From JAVVHH01 sp965199585 (lineage in GTDB: Bacteria > Pseudomonadota > Alphaproteobacteria > Acetobacterales > Acetobacteraceae), in NCBI GenBank assembly GCA_965199585.1, contig CBDASI010000002.1, positions 2,418,001 to 2,482,000 of the forward strand: 64,000 bases of DNA, given 5' to 3'. Every line of letters starts with the position of its first letter. The first letter of the stretch is position 1. Under the pieces are notes generated by a model. It ran no database searches and had not been told where the DNA came from. It saw nothing but the letters and a program-made list of their open reading frames with translations. Positions 52,167-61,525 of this stretch are shown piece by piece. Made by a program: the position numbers and the translations under genes.

Positions 52167-55100
52167 CTAGGCGGCTTTCGCCTCCGCGGCGAGACGGTTG
52201 AGGTTGGCCAGCACGTCGCGACCCAGCTTCATGCGCTCGGAAACGCCCATGTCGCGGACGAGGGCGAGCTTGTGGTCCGGGCGGATCTTGATCGGGTGCT
52301 TGGAGCGGCCGACCCAGGCGATGAGGCCGGCCGGGTTGCGGAAAGTGTTGCCGCGGAACTGCAGCACCATACCCTTCGGCCCCGCCTCGAGCTTCTCCAC
52401 GCCGGCCTGGCGGCACATGCGCTTGAGGGTGACGACCTGGAGCAGGTTCTCGACCTCGGGGGGCAGCTTGCCGAAGCGGTCGACCAGTTCGGCCGCCATG
52501 GCCTCGCTCTCGGCGTCGGAGGCGAGGGTGCCGATGCGGCGATACAGGCCGAGCCGGACTGGCAGGTCGGCGACATAGGTTTCCGGGATGAGGACGGGCA
52601 GGCCGAGTTGGATGTTGGGCGTCCAGTCGCGGTCGTCGGCTTTCTTGCGGCCTTTCTCGGCGCGCATCTCGACCACGGCGTCCTCGAGCATCTGCTGATA
52701 CAGCTCGATGCCGACCTCGCGGATGTGGCCGCTCTGCTCGTCGCCGAGCAGGTTGCCGGCGCCACGGATGTCGAGGTCGTGCGACGCCAGCGTGAACCCG
52801 GCGCCGAGTTGGTCGAGCGTCTGCATCACGTCGAGGCGCTTTTGCGCGGAGCCTGACATCCGATGGTTGGTCGGCCAAGTGAGATAGGCGTAGCCGCGCT
52901 GCTTGCCCCGCCCGACCCGGCCCCGCAGCTGATACAGCGCGCCCAGGCCGAACATGTCGGCGCGGTAGATGATCAGCGTGTTGACCGACGGGATGTCGAG
53001 GCCGGATTCGACGATGTTGGTCGACAGCAGGATGTCGTATTTGCCGTCGCTGAACTCGGTCATCACGCGTTCGAGCTCGGTGGGTGCCAGCCGGCCATGG
53101 GCCTGGACCATGCGGGCTTCGGGAACGATGCCGCGCATGCGTTCGGCCATGCGGTCCATGTCTTCGATCCGGGGTACCACGCAGAAGATCTGCCCCCCGC
53201 GGAAGCGCTCGCGCTGCACGGCCTCGCGGATGATGACGCTGTCGAACGGCGCGATGAAGGTGCGCACGGCCAGGCGGTCGACTGGCGGAGTGGCGATGAG
53301 GCTCATCTCGCGAACGCCGGTCAGCGCGAGCTGCAGGGTGCGCGGGATCGGCGTGGCGGTCAGCGTCAGCACATGGACGTCGGCCTTCAGCGCCTTCAAC
53401 TTCTCCTTGTGGGAGACGCCGAAATGCTGCTCCTCGTCGACGATCAGCAATTCGAGGCCGGCAAACTCGATGCCCTTGGCCAGGATGGCGTGGGTGCCGA
53501 CGACGATGTTGACGGTGCCATCGGCCAGGCCGCGCTTGGTCTCGGCAGCTTCCTTGGCCGTCACCATGCGGGACAACTGGGCGATCTTGATCGGCAACCC
53601 GGCGAACCGTGCGGTGAACGTCCGCGTGTGCTGGCGGGCCAGCAGCGTGGTCGGCACTACGACGGCAACCTGCGCGCCGGACATCGCGGCCACGAAGGCG
53701 GCGCGGAGCGCGACCTCGGTCTTGCCGAAGCCGACGTCGCCGCAGACCAGCCGGTCCATCGGGCGGCCGGAGGCGAGGTCTTCGAGGACGTCGGAGATGG
53801 CGCGGGCCTGGTCCTCGGTCTCGACGAAGGGGAAGCGGGCGATGAACTCCTGCCATTCGCCGTCGGCCGGGGCGAGCAATGGCGCCTCGCGCAGGCGGCG
53901 GGCGGCGGCGACGCGGATCAGCTCGCCGGCCATGTCGCGGATGCGCTGCTTCATCTTGGATTTGCGCGACTGCCAGCCGGCGCCGCCGAGCTTGTCGAGG
54001 GCAACGCCGTTGCCCTCGCCGAAGCGGGACAGCAGCTCGATGTTCTCGACCGGGAGGTAGAGTTTTTCCAATCCGTCGTAGATCAGCCGCAGGCAGTCGT
54101 GCGGGGCGGGGCCGACGCGGAGAGTTTCCAGGCCGTCGTAGCGGCCGATGCCGTATTCCTGATGGACGACCAGGTCGCCTTCGGCGATTTCGGTGGCCTC
54201 GGCGATGAACTGGTCGGCGCGCTTGCGGCGGCGGGGTGGGCGGCTGATGCGCTCGCCCAGCAGGTCCTGCTCGCCGATGACGGCGACGTTGCCGGCCACG
54301 AAGCCGCGTTCGAGGCCGAGGGTGATGATGGCCGGGGTCTTGGGCGGTAGGCGAAGCGCGTCGGCCCAGATGTCGACCGGCTCGACCGGAACGTAGTTTT
54401 CCCGCAGCAGGTGGGTGATGCGTTCGCGCGAACCGCGGGTCCAGGCGGCGATCACGGTGCGGCGCTTCTGGGTGGCGGCGGTGGCGACCTGGGCCTTGAG
54501 TTGGGCGAAGATGGTCTCACCGATGCCGGCGCCGGCCTTGGTGAAGACCGGGCCGGGGCGGCCGCCGGCATCGATCCCGGGCGCGCCATCGGGCTGGCTG
54601 TAGGGGCTGAATATGGCGCTGGCGCCGAGGGAAAGTAGCTCGTCCCACTCTGCACGGTCGAGGTAGAGGCGCTCCTTGGCGAGCGGCCGGTAGGGAACTT
54701 CGCCGTCGCGGCCGGGGGTGCGCCGGGCTTCCTCGTGGTCGGCGATCATCTCGAGGCGGGCTTCGAGCACTTCGACGGATTGGTGGTCGAGGCTGACGAA
54801 GGCGTCCTCGGTGTAGTCGAGCAGGGTTTCCATCGTCTCGTGGAACAGCGGCGCCCAGTGTTCGATGCCGGGGTAGCGGCGGCCTTCGGAGACGGATTGA
54901 TAGAGCGGATCGTTGGCGGCACCGGGGCCGAACAGGTCGCGCCAGGCTTCGCGGAAGCGGGTGATGCTCGCCTTGTCGTGCGGGACTTCAGAGACGGGGC
55001 GGAGGATCAGCTCGTTGATCTTGGTTGTGCTGCGCTGGGTCGTCGGGTCGAAGCGGCGCAGGCTCTCGATGGTGTCCCCGAACAGGTCGAGGCGGACCGG

Positions 55101-55601
55101 CTCGGGCTCGCCGGCGGGGAACAGGTCGAGGATGCCGCCGCGGGTGGCGTATTCGCCGGGCTCCATGACGGTGCCGGCGCGGTTGTAGCCGTTGGCCTCC
55201 AGGAAGGTGATAATCTCGCCGAGCGGCGCATCCTGGCCTTGCTGCAGCGTCATGGCGGCGCCGCGGAACGCCTCGCGGGGCGGAACGCGCTGGACGATGG
55301 CGTTGACGGTGGTGAGCAGGATGCGCGGCTTGGTGCCGGGCTCGATCAGGCGGGCGAGGGTGGCGATCCGCTCGGACACGATCTCGGCATTGGGCGAGAT
55401 CCGATCGTAGGGCAGGCAGTCCCAGGCCGGGAAGCGCAGCAGTTCGATCTCGGGGGCGAACACCGCGAGTGCTTCGGCGAGGTGCGCCATGCGGGCGTCG
55501 TCGCGGGCAACGTGCACGATGCTGCCCTTGTGCTCGACCCGGCGGCGCGCGAGCAACAGGGCGTCGAAGCCCTCCGGCGCGCCGTAGACGACCGCGGTCA
55601 A
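52167..55601 (-). CDS. mfd: Transcription-repair coupling factor
   Basis: Mfd removes stalled RNA polymerase and recruits UvrA. The 1144-aa protein has an N-terminal UvrB-like module (LRFPAWDCLPYDRISPN, TRGGILDLFP), a RNA-polymerase-interacting domain (YGIGRYDGLETL), and the RecG-like translocase with Walker A GDVGFGKTE (about residue 620), DEEQHFG (about 715) and HGRLAPTELERVM. The C-terminal domain carries KRMCRQAGVEKLEAGPKG. Full length. It starts with TTG overlapping the sdhE stop (TTGA), so the two are coupled. Confidence 0.98.
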   Translation of the reverse strand: MTAVVYGAPEGFDALLLARRRVEHKGSIVHVARDDARMAHLAEALAVFAPEIELLRFPAWDCLPYDRISPNAEIVSERIATLARLIEPGTKPRILLTTVNAIVQRVPPREAFRGAAMTLQQGQDAPLGEIITFLEANGYNRAGTVMEPGEYATRGGILDLFPAGEPEPVRLDLFGDTIESLRRFDPTTQRSTTKINELILRPVSEVPHDKASITRFREAWRDLFGPGAANDPLYQSVSEGRRYPGIEHWAPLFHETMETLLDYTEDAFVSLDHQSVEVLEARLEMIADHEEARRTPGRDGEVPYRPLAKERLYLDRAEWDELLSLGASAIFSPYSQPDGAPGIDAGGRPGPVFTKAGAGIGETIFAQLKAQVATAATQKRRTVIAAWTRGSRERITHLLRENYVPVEPVDIWADALRLPPKTPAIITLGLERGFVAGNVAVIGEQDLLGERISRPPRRRKRADQFIAEATEIAEGDLVVHQEYGIGRYDGLETLRVGPAPHDCLRLIYDGLEKLYLPVENIELLSRFGEGNGVALDKLGGAGWQSRKSKMKQRIRDMAGELIRVAAARRLREAPLLAPADGEWQEFIARFPFVETEDQARAISDVLEDLASGRPMDRLVCGDVGFGKTEVALRAAFVAAMSGAQVAVVVPTTLLARQHTRTFTARFAGLPIKIAQLSRMVTAKEAAETKRGLADGTVNIVVGTHAILAKGIEFAGLELLIVDEEQHFGVSHKEKLKALKADVHVLTLTATPIPRTLQLALTGVREMSLIATPPVDRLAVRTFIAPFDSVIIREAVQRERFRGGQIFCVVPRIEDMDRMAERMRGIVPEARMVQAHGRLAPTELERVMTEFSDGKYDILLSTNIVESGLDIPSVNTLIIYRADMFGLGALYQLRGRVGRGKQRGYAYLTWPTNHRMSGSAQKRLDVMQTLDQLGAGFTLASHDLDIRGAGNLLGDEQSGHIREVGIELYQQMLEDAVVEMRAEKGRKKADDRDWTPNIQLGLPVLIPETYVADLPVRLGLYRRIGTLASDAESEAMAAELVDRFGKLPPEVENLLQVVTLKRMCRQAGVEKLEAGPKGMVLQFRGNTFRNPAGLIAWVGRSKHPIKIRPDHKLALVRDMGVSERMKLGRDVLANLNRLAAEAKAA

Positions 55602-55879
55602 AGGATGCGGCCCTCGCCGTCGATGGCGGCCTGGCGCATGAGCCTGAGCAGGCGGAACTCGGCGCCCTCCGGAATCGGCTGGCGGCCCATCAGCCAGTCG
55701 CCGAGAGCGGCCTCGGTATGATCCATCAGCTGCTCGACCTCGTCGAGCTCGGCCTCGGTAAACGTGTCGAGTCGAGCGCGGACGAAGCGGCCGATCAGGA
55801 TGTCGTTCTCATAGGTGCCGCGATGGGTGGCGCGAAACAGGATACGGCGGCGCCTGGAGCTATCTTCGGGGTTGGGCAA
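55598..55879 (-). CDS. sdhE: FAD assembly factor SdhE (succinate dehydrogenase assembly factor 2)
   Basis: SdhE promotes covalent FAD attachment to SdhA. The 93-aa protein has the family motif RGTYENDILIGRF (residues 20-32; canonical form RGMxExDxxLxxF), then LDEVEQLMDHTEAALGDWLMG. The Gly21 that contacts the flavoprotein is present. Its stop overlaps the mfd start. It diverges from recG, as in many alphaproteobacteria, with a 58-bp gap. Confidence 0.93.
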   Translation of the reverse strand: MPNPEDSSRRRRILFRATHRGTYENDILIGRFVRARLDTFTEAELDEVEQLMDHTEAALGDWLMGRQPIPEGAEFRLLRLMRQAAIDGEGRIL

Positions 55880-55937
55880 GCAGGATGACTTTCGCTTCGG
55901 GCTGCAGTGTGTTTAGGGCGCTCATATAAGAGGGGCA

Positions 55938-57998
55938 ATGAAGCTGTCAGCCGCAGAGTCCACACTTCTCCCGCTGTTCGCCGACCTCACCAGCCTCAAG
56001 GGCGTCGGCCCGGCGTTGGCGGCCAAGATCGCGCGCGTGGCCGGGGGTGACCGCGTGCTGGACCTCCTGTTCCACCTGCCGGACGGCTATCTCGACCGAT
56101 CGTCGATGCCGCTGATGGCCGATGCGCCGGAGGGGGCGATCGTGACGCTGATGATCGAGGTGGTCGCGATCGAACAAGGCCAACCGCCACGTCCGACAAA
56201 GGTGATCATCCGCGACCGGTCGGGGTTCGGCGAGATCGCGTTCTTCGGGCGGAGGCCGCCGACGGCCTTCAAGCCGGAAGCCAAATTGGCGGTGTCGGGC
56301 AAGATCGAGCGCTTCAATGGGCGGGTGCAGTTGCGTCCGGAGCGGGTGGCGCCGGCCGACCAGGTGTCGTCGATCGCCGGATTGGAGGCGGTGTGGCCGC
56401 TGACCGGCGGGCTGTTTCCCGGGCAGGTGCGCGGCGCGATGCGGGCGGCGGTGGCGCTCGTGCCCGCCCTGCCGGAATGGCACCTGCCGAGCCTGATGGC
56501 GCGCGAGGGATGGCTGCCGTTCCGCGACGCGTTGCTGGCGGTGCAGATTCCGGCCGCGATGCCGCCGCCGGGGGCGCGGGCGCGGCTGGCCTATGACGAG
56601 GTGCTGGCTCAGCAGGTGGCGCTCGGCTGGGCGCGGCAGCGGGAGCGCAAGCGGCTGGGCCGGGCGATCCGGGGCGATGGGCGGTTGCGCGCCGAAGCGT
56701 TGCGGCGCTTCGGTCACGCGATGACGCCGGCGCAGGCCGAGGCGATGGCCGAGATCGATGCCGATCTCGGGGCGCCGGTGCGGATGCTGCGATTGCTGCA
56801 AGGCGATGTCGGCTCGGGCAAGACGCTGGTGGCGCTGCTGGCGATGTTGCGTGCGGCGGAGGCCGGGCTGCAGGCGGCGCTGATGGCGCCGACGGAGCTG
56901 CTGGCCAAGCAGCATTTCCGTACCATCTCGGCGCTCTCGCCGGTGCCGGTGATGATGTTGACGGGTTCGGTCAAGGGGGCGGAGCGGCGTGCGGCGCTGG
57001 AGGGCATCGGCTCCGGCCGGTGCTCGCTCGTGGTCGGAACCCATGCGCTGTTCCAGGACGCGGTGGCATACCGCGATCTCGGGCTGGCGGTCATCGACGA
57101 GCAGCATCGGTTCGGCGTCGAACAGCGGCTGCAGCTCGGCGGCAAGGGGGCGCGCACCGACGTGTTGGTGATGACGGCCACGCCGATCCCGCGCACGCTG
57201 CTGCTGACGCAATGGGGCGAGATGGCGGTCAGCCGGATCCACGGCAAGCCGGCCGGGCGGCGCGCCATCCGCACCACGCTGCACTCGCTGGCGACGTTGG
57301 CCGACGTGCTGAACGGGATCGAGCGCGCGCTGGGGCGGGGCGAGCAGATCTATTGGGTGTGTCCGCTGGTGTCCGAGAGCGAGACGGTCGATGCGGCGGC
57401 GGCCGAGGAGCGGTTCGCGGTGCTGCGCGATCGCTTTGGCGACCGGGTCGGGCTCGCGCACGGGCAGCAGGATGCCGCCGTGCGCGACGGGGCGCTGGCC
57501 GAGTTCGCCGCCGGCCGGCTGCGGCTGCTGGTCGCCACTACCGTGATCGAGGTCGGCGTCGACGTGCCGGCCGCGACGGTGATGGTGATCGAGCATGCGG
57601 AGCGGTTCGGCCTGGCGCAACTGCATCAGCTGCGCGGCCGGGTCGGGCGGGGGAGTGCACAGAGCTTCTGCCTGTTGCTGCACGACGATGGGCTGAGCGA
57701 GACCATGCGGCGCCGGCTGGTGCTGCTGCGCGACACGGAGGACGGCTTTGCGATCGCCGACGAGGATTTCCGCATCCGCGGCGGTGGCGACGGGCTCGGG
57801 ACCCGGCAGAGCGGGCTGCCCGGCTTCAAGTTAGCCGATACGGAACAGCAGGATCGGCTGCTGGACATCGCGCACCAGGATGCGGCGATGCTGCTGGAGC
57901 GCGACCCGCGGCTGGAAGGCGAGCGAGGACGGGCGGTGCGGATCCTTATGCGGTTGTTCGAACGCAAGGAAGCAGTGCAGACCCTCGCCGCGGGGTAG
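55938..57998 (+). CDS. recG: ATP-dependent DNA helicase RecG
   Basis: RecG reverses stalled replication forks and branch-migrates Holliday junctions. The 686-aa protein has an N-terminal wedge OB domain (LTSLKGVGPALAAKIA, FHLPDGYLDR), Walker A GDVGSGKTL (about residue 289), DEQHRFG (about 387), MTATPIPRTLLLTQWG, HGQQDAAVRDGALAEFAAG and LHQLRGRVGRG. Its C-terminal FRIRGGGDGLGTRQSGLPGF is diagnostic. Full length. The start is ATG, preceded by GAGGGG. Confidence 0.98.
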   Translation: MKLSAAESTLLPLFADLTSLKGVGPALAAKIARVAGGDRVLDLLFHLPDGYLDRSSMPLMADAPEGAIVTLMIEVVAIEQGQPPRPTKVIIRDRSGFGEIAFFGRRPPTAFKPEAKLAVSGKIERFNGRVQLRPERVAPADQVSSIAGLEAVWPLTGGLFPGQVRGAMRAAVALVPALPEWHLPSLMAREGWLPFRDALLAVQIPAAMPPPGARARLAYDEVLAQQVALGWARQRERKRLGRAIRGDGRLRAEALRRFGHAMTPAQAEAMAEIDADLGAPVRMLRLLQGDVGSGKTLVALLAMLRAAEAGLQAALMAPTELLAKQHFRTISALSPVPVMMLTGSVKGAERRAALEGIGSGRCSLVVGTHALFQDAVAYRDLGLAVIDEQHRFGVEQRLQLGGKGARTDVLVMTATPIPRTLLLTQWGEMAVSRIHGKPAGRRAIRTTLHSLATLADVLNGIERALGRGEQIYWVCPLVSESETVDAAAAEERFAVLRDRFGDRVGLAHGQQDAAVRDGALAEFAAGRLRLLVATTVIEVGVDVPAATVMVIEHAERFGLAQLHQLRGRVGRGSAQSFCLLLHDDGLSETMRRRLVLLRDTEDGFAIADEDFRIRGGGDGLGTRQSGLPGFKLADTEQQDRLLDIAHQDAAMLLERDPRLEGERGRAVRILMRLFERKEAVQTLAAG

Positions 57999-58047
57999 GG
58001 AACATTGTCGAGCGTTCAGAGTTGGACCTCCACCTAGGAGACAATTC

Positions 58048-60135
58048 ATGGACGACCAACGCAAGCTCGAACGCGAGATCGGCACCGGCGGCGAGACGCA
58101 CCAGCGCTCGGACGCGGACCATCCGCCGCTGACGACCAACCATGGCATGCCGATCTCGGACAACCAGAACCAGCTCAAGGCGGGTCCGCGCGGCCCGGTC
58201 CTGCTCGAGGACCATGTCTACCGCGAGAAGATGAATCACTTCGACCACGAGCGCATCCCGGAGCGGATCGTGCATGCGCGCGGCACGGGGGCGCATGGTT
58301 ACTTCGAGCTGACGGACTCGCTGTCGGACGTGACCAAGGCGGACCTGTTCCAGAAGAAGGGCGAGCGGGTCGACGTCTTCGTGCGCTTCTCGACCGTGGC
58401 GGGCGGCGCCGGGTCGGCCGACACGCCGCGCGACGTGCGCGGGTTCGCAGTGAAGTTCTACACCAAGGAAGGCAACTGGGACCTCGTCGGCAACAACATC
58501 CCGGTGTTCTTCATCCAGGACGCGATCAAGTTTCCCGACCTGATCCATGCCGCCAAAATGGAGGCCGACCGCGGCTATCCGCAGGCTGCGACGGCGCATG
58601 ACACGTTCTGGGACTTCATCAGCCTGATGCCGGAATCGACTCACATGATCATGTGGGCGATGTCGGACCGGACGCTGCCGCGCTCGTTCGCCACGATGCA
58701 GGGCTTTGGCATTCACACGTTCCGCCTCGTCGATGCGAAGGGGAAGAGCTCGTATGTCAAGTTCCACTGGAAGCCGAAGGCTGGGCTGGCATCGACGATC
58801 TGGGACGAGACCGTCAAGGTGGCTGGCGCCGATCCGGATTTCCAACGCCGTGACCTGTTCGAGCGTATCGGCCGTGGCGACTTCCCGGAATGGGAGCTCG
58901 GCGTGCAGCTGTTCGACGACGAGTTCGCCAACAGCCTGCCCTACGACGTGCTGGATGCCACCAAGGTCATTCCTGAGGAGATCCTGCCGATCCGCACGGT
59001 CGGCCGCATGGTGCTGAACCGCTACCCGGACAACTATTTCGCTGAGACGGAGCAGGTGGCATTCCTGCCCACCAACCTGGTTCCGGGCATCGATCACTCC
59101 AACGATCCGTTGCTGCAGGGCCGGCTGTTCTCCTATCAGGACACGCAGCTCAGCCGCCTCGGCTCAACCAATTTCCACCAGATCCCGGTCAACCAGGCCA
59201 AGGGCACGGCGACCGGCTGCCCGTTCATGAACATGCAGCGCGACGGTCACATGCAGATGCAAGTGCCGAAGGGCCGGGCCAATTATGAGCCGAACAGCTT
59301 GTCCAAGGCAGGCGAGGTCGGTGGGCCGCGCGAGGTTGGGCAGTCCGGCTTCGTGACGTTCCCAGCCGAGGAGGAAGGCAACAAGCTGCGGATCCGTCCG
59401 GAGAGCTTCGCCGACCATTACAGCCAGGCGCGGATGTTCTTCCGTTCGATGGACAAGGCCGAGCAGGCGCATATCGCGTCGGCGCTGGTGTTCGAGCTGT
59501 CGAAGGTGTCGATCGAGCATATCCGCACGGCGGTGTTGGCAAATCTGCGCAACGTCGACGAGGACCTGGCCAGCCGGGTTGCCGACGGCTTGGCGATGGA
59601 TCTGCCGCGGGCCTCGCAGCCGGCGGCGCCGGTGCAGGACCTGCCGTTGTCGCCGGCGCTGCGGATCATCCGGGGTGCGCAGGAGAAGCATACGCTCGAG
59701 GGTCGGACAGTGGGCATCCTGTTTGCCGAGGGCACCGATGCGGGCGAGCTCAAGCAGGTGAAGGAAGCCGTCACCAAGGCCGGTGGCCATCCGAAGCTGA
59801 TCGCGCCGAAGGTCGGGACGATCGGGCTGTCGGACGGCAGCACGGTCAAGGCCGACGCGCAGTTGGCCGGGCAACCCTCAGCTACGGTCGATGCCTGCGC
59901 CGTGCTGTTGTCGGAAACGGCGTGCAAGAAGCTGCTCAAGGAAGGTGCAGCGGTGCAGTGGGTCATGGACGCGTTCGGCCATCTGAAGGCGATCGGTCAC
60001 AACGCGGCGTCCAAGCCGTTGCTCGACAAGGCCGGCGTCGAGAAGGACGAAGGCGTGACCGATCTCCGCGGCTTCGTCGAGGCTGCCAAGAAGCGCTACT
60101 GGGATCGCGAACCTAACGTTCGCACGCTGGCCTAA
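58048..60135 (+). CDS. katE: Large-subunit (clade II) catalase, HPII/KatE type
   Basis: Catalase decomposes hydrogen peroxide. The 695-aa enzyme has the catalytic His76 in RIVHARGTGAHGYFEL, the Asn region NNIPVFFIQDAIKFPD, and the haem-ligand tyrosine in RLFSYQDTQLSR (about residue 363). A C-terminal flavodoxin/DJ-1-like domain (about residues 550-690: VGILFAEGTDAGELKQVK, VDACAVLLSETA) defines clade II. AGGAG lies upstream of the ATG at 58048, so the longer open frame overlapping recG is rejected. It converges with pcaB. Confidence 0.97.
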   Translation: MDDQRKLEREIGTGGETHQRSDADHPPLTTNHGMPISDNQNQLKAGPRGPVLLEDHVYREKMNHFDHERIPERIVHARGTGAHGYFELTDSLSDVTKADLFQKKGERVDVFVRFSTVAGGAGSADTPRDVRGFAVKFYTKEGNWDLVGNNIPVFFIQDAIKFPDLIHAAKMEADRGYPQAATAHDTFWDFISLMPESTHMIMWAMSDRTLPRSFATMQGFGIHTFRLVDAKGKSSYVKFHWKPKAGLASTIWDETVKVAGADPDFQRRDLFERIGRGDFPEWELGVQLFDDEFANSLPYDVLDATKVIPEEILPIRTVGRMVLNRYPDNYFAETEQVAFLPTNLVPGIDHSNDPLLQGRLFSYQDTQLSRLGSTNFHQIPVNQAKGTATGCPFMNMQRDGHMQMQVPKGRANYEPNSLSKAGEVGGPREVGQSGFVTFPAEEEGNKLRIRPESFADHYSQARMFFRSMDKAEQAHIASALVFELSKVSIEHIRTAVLANLRNVDEDLASRVADGLAMDLPRASQPAAPVQDLPLSPALRIIRGAQEKHTLEGRTVGILFAEGTDAGELKQVKEAVTKAGGHPKLIAPKVGTIGLSDGSTVKADAQLAGQPSATVDACAVLLSETACKKLLKEGAAVQWVMDAFGHLKAIGHNAASKPLLDKAGVEKDEGVTDLRGFVEAAKKRYWDREPNVRTLA

Positions 60136-60157
60136 GCGGGTCGGTCGCCGCCGCGGG

Positions 60158-61522
60158 TTAGACTGCGGTGGCGACCGCCTTCGTCGTCGCCAAGATACGG
60201 TCGATGAACGCGTGCGAGGATCCGAGATAGCCGGCCGGGTCGGCCAGGCGCGCAATGTCTTCATACGATAGAGCAGCACTCACTTCCGGCTCCAACATCA
60301 GCGCTTCCTGCAGCGTCGAGCCTGTTTCGCTGGCCCGGTCGGTCGCGTGCTTGACCGCGTGATGCGCCGCTTCCCGTCCCAGCGTCGGCGCCAGGCCCAT
60401 CATGATGGCTTCGGCCATGATGCCGCCGTTGCTGATGGACAGGTTCTTTGTCATCCGCACCGGGTCTACCACCATGCCCTCGGCGATCGTGCGCGCATGC
60501 ATCAGAGCACCGGCCGTCAGCACGAAGGCCTGCGGCAGCGCCAGCAGCTCGGCCTGCCACGGGCCGGTTCCCCGCTCGTGATCATCGGCCATGGCATTCA
60601 GCATCAGCGGCACCAGCGCCTGGACCCCGCGCTGGGCGGCTAGGACATATTCCGAGGCGATCGGGTTGCGCTTCTGCGGCATCGTCGAGGAGCCGCCGCG
60701 CCCGGCGATGTAGGGCTCGCTGACCTCGCCGATCTCGGTTTGACACAGAAGGATCAGGTCGGTCGCGATCTTGGCGAGGCTGCCGCAGATCAGGCCGAGC
60801 AGGCCGACCGTTTCCGCCAGCCCGTCGCGTACGACGTGCCACGGCCCCGGCGGTTCATGCAGCCCGAGCTCGGCCGCCAGGCCCTGCATGACCGCCAGCC
60901 CCTGGTCGCCGAGCGAGGCGAGGGTTCCAGCTGCACCGCCGAACTCGACCCGCAGCGCGCGCGGTAGCAGCTGGTCAAGCCGCTCGATGTGATCCGGCAG
61001 CGGCATCAGCCAGGTTGCGACCTTCAGCCCGAACGTGGTCGGCAAGGCATGTTGCAGATGGGTGCGGCCGGCCATGACGGTGTTGCGGTGAGTGTCGGCC
61101 TGCACCGCGAGCGCCGTGGTCAACGCCACCAGTTCGGCGCGGATGAGCGCGAGCCCGTCGCGCATCTGCAGCACGATGGCGGTGTCGAGGATGTCCTGGG
61201 TCGTCGCGCCCCAGTGGGTCCACCGCGCCGCCTCCGGCCCGGCGGCGCGCGAGAGCCCTTTGACCACGCCGATCACCGGATAGCCCACGGTGCGGACGCT
61301 GGCAGCGAGCTCGGCGGTGTCGAGTTTGTCGACCGTAGCGGCGGCGGTGATGGCGGCGGCGGCGTCGGCGGGGATGATGCCGAGGCGCCCCTGCACCCGG
61401 GCCAGCGCCGCTTCGGCGTCCAACATACGCTGGAAGAAGGCACGCTCGTCCCAAATCGCCCGCATCCGGTCTTCGCCATACAACGTGCCGAAGACCGGGC
61501 TATCGGCGGGATTGACGGCCAT
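60158..61522 (-). CDS. pcaB: 3-carboxy-cis,cis-muconate cycloisomerase
   Basis: PcaB cyclises 3-carboxymuconate in the protocatechuate branch of the beta-ketoadipate pathway. The 454-aa fumarase/aspartase-superfamily protein has TVGYPVIGVVKGLSRAAG, ARWTHWGATTQDILDTA, the signature GSSTMPQKRNP and a catalytic-loop SNGGIMAEAIMM. Adenylosuccinate lyase is the main alternative, but the pcaD-pcaC fusion three bases upstream, and the short PcaB-like C-terminus, support PcaB. Transcribed from the fused gene. Confidence 0.92.
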   Translation of the reverse strand: MAVNPADSPVFGTLYGEDRMRAIWDERAFFQRMLDAEAALARVQGRLGIIPADAAAAITAAATVDKLDTAELAASVRTVGYPVIGVVKGLSRAAGPEAARWTHWGATTQDILDTAIVLQMRDGLALIRAELVALTTALAVQADTHRNTVMAGRTHLQHALPTTFGLKVATWLMPLPDHIERLDQLLPRALRVEFGGAAGTLASLGDQGLAVMQGLAAELGLHEPPGPWHVVRDGLAETVGLLGLICGSLAKIATDLILLCQTEIGEVSEPYIAGRGGSSTMPQKRNPIASEYVLAAQRGVQALVPLMLNAMADDHERGTGPWQAELLALPQAFVLTAGALMHARTIAEGMVVDPVRMTKNLSISNGGIMAEAIMMGLAPTLGREAAHHAVKHATDRASETGSTLQEALMLEPEVSAALSYEDIARLADPAGYLGSSHAFIDRILATTKAVATAV

Positions 61523-61525
61523 GGC

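Noticed and set aside
55947..57683. 578-codon frame antisense to recG
   Set aside because: RecG helicase motifs are clear on the plus strand; the antisense product is Arg/His/Gln-rich shadow.
57880..58047. N-terminal extension of the catalase frame into recG
   Set aside because: The ATG at 58048 has AGGAG at correct spacing and gives a normal clade II catalase N-terminus; the extension is out-of-frame recG sequence.
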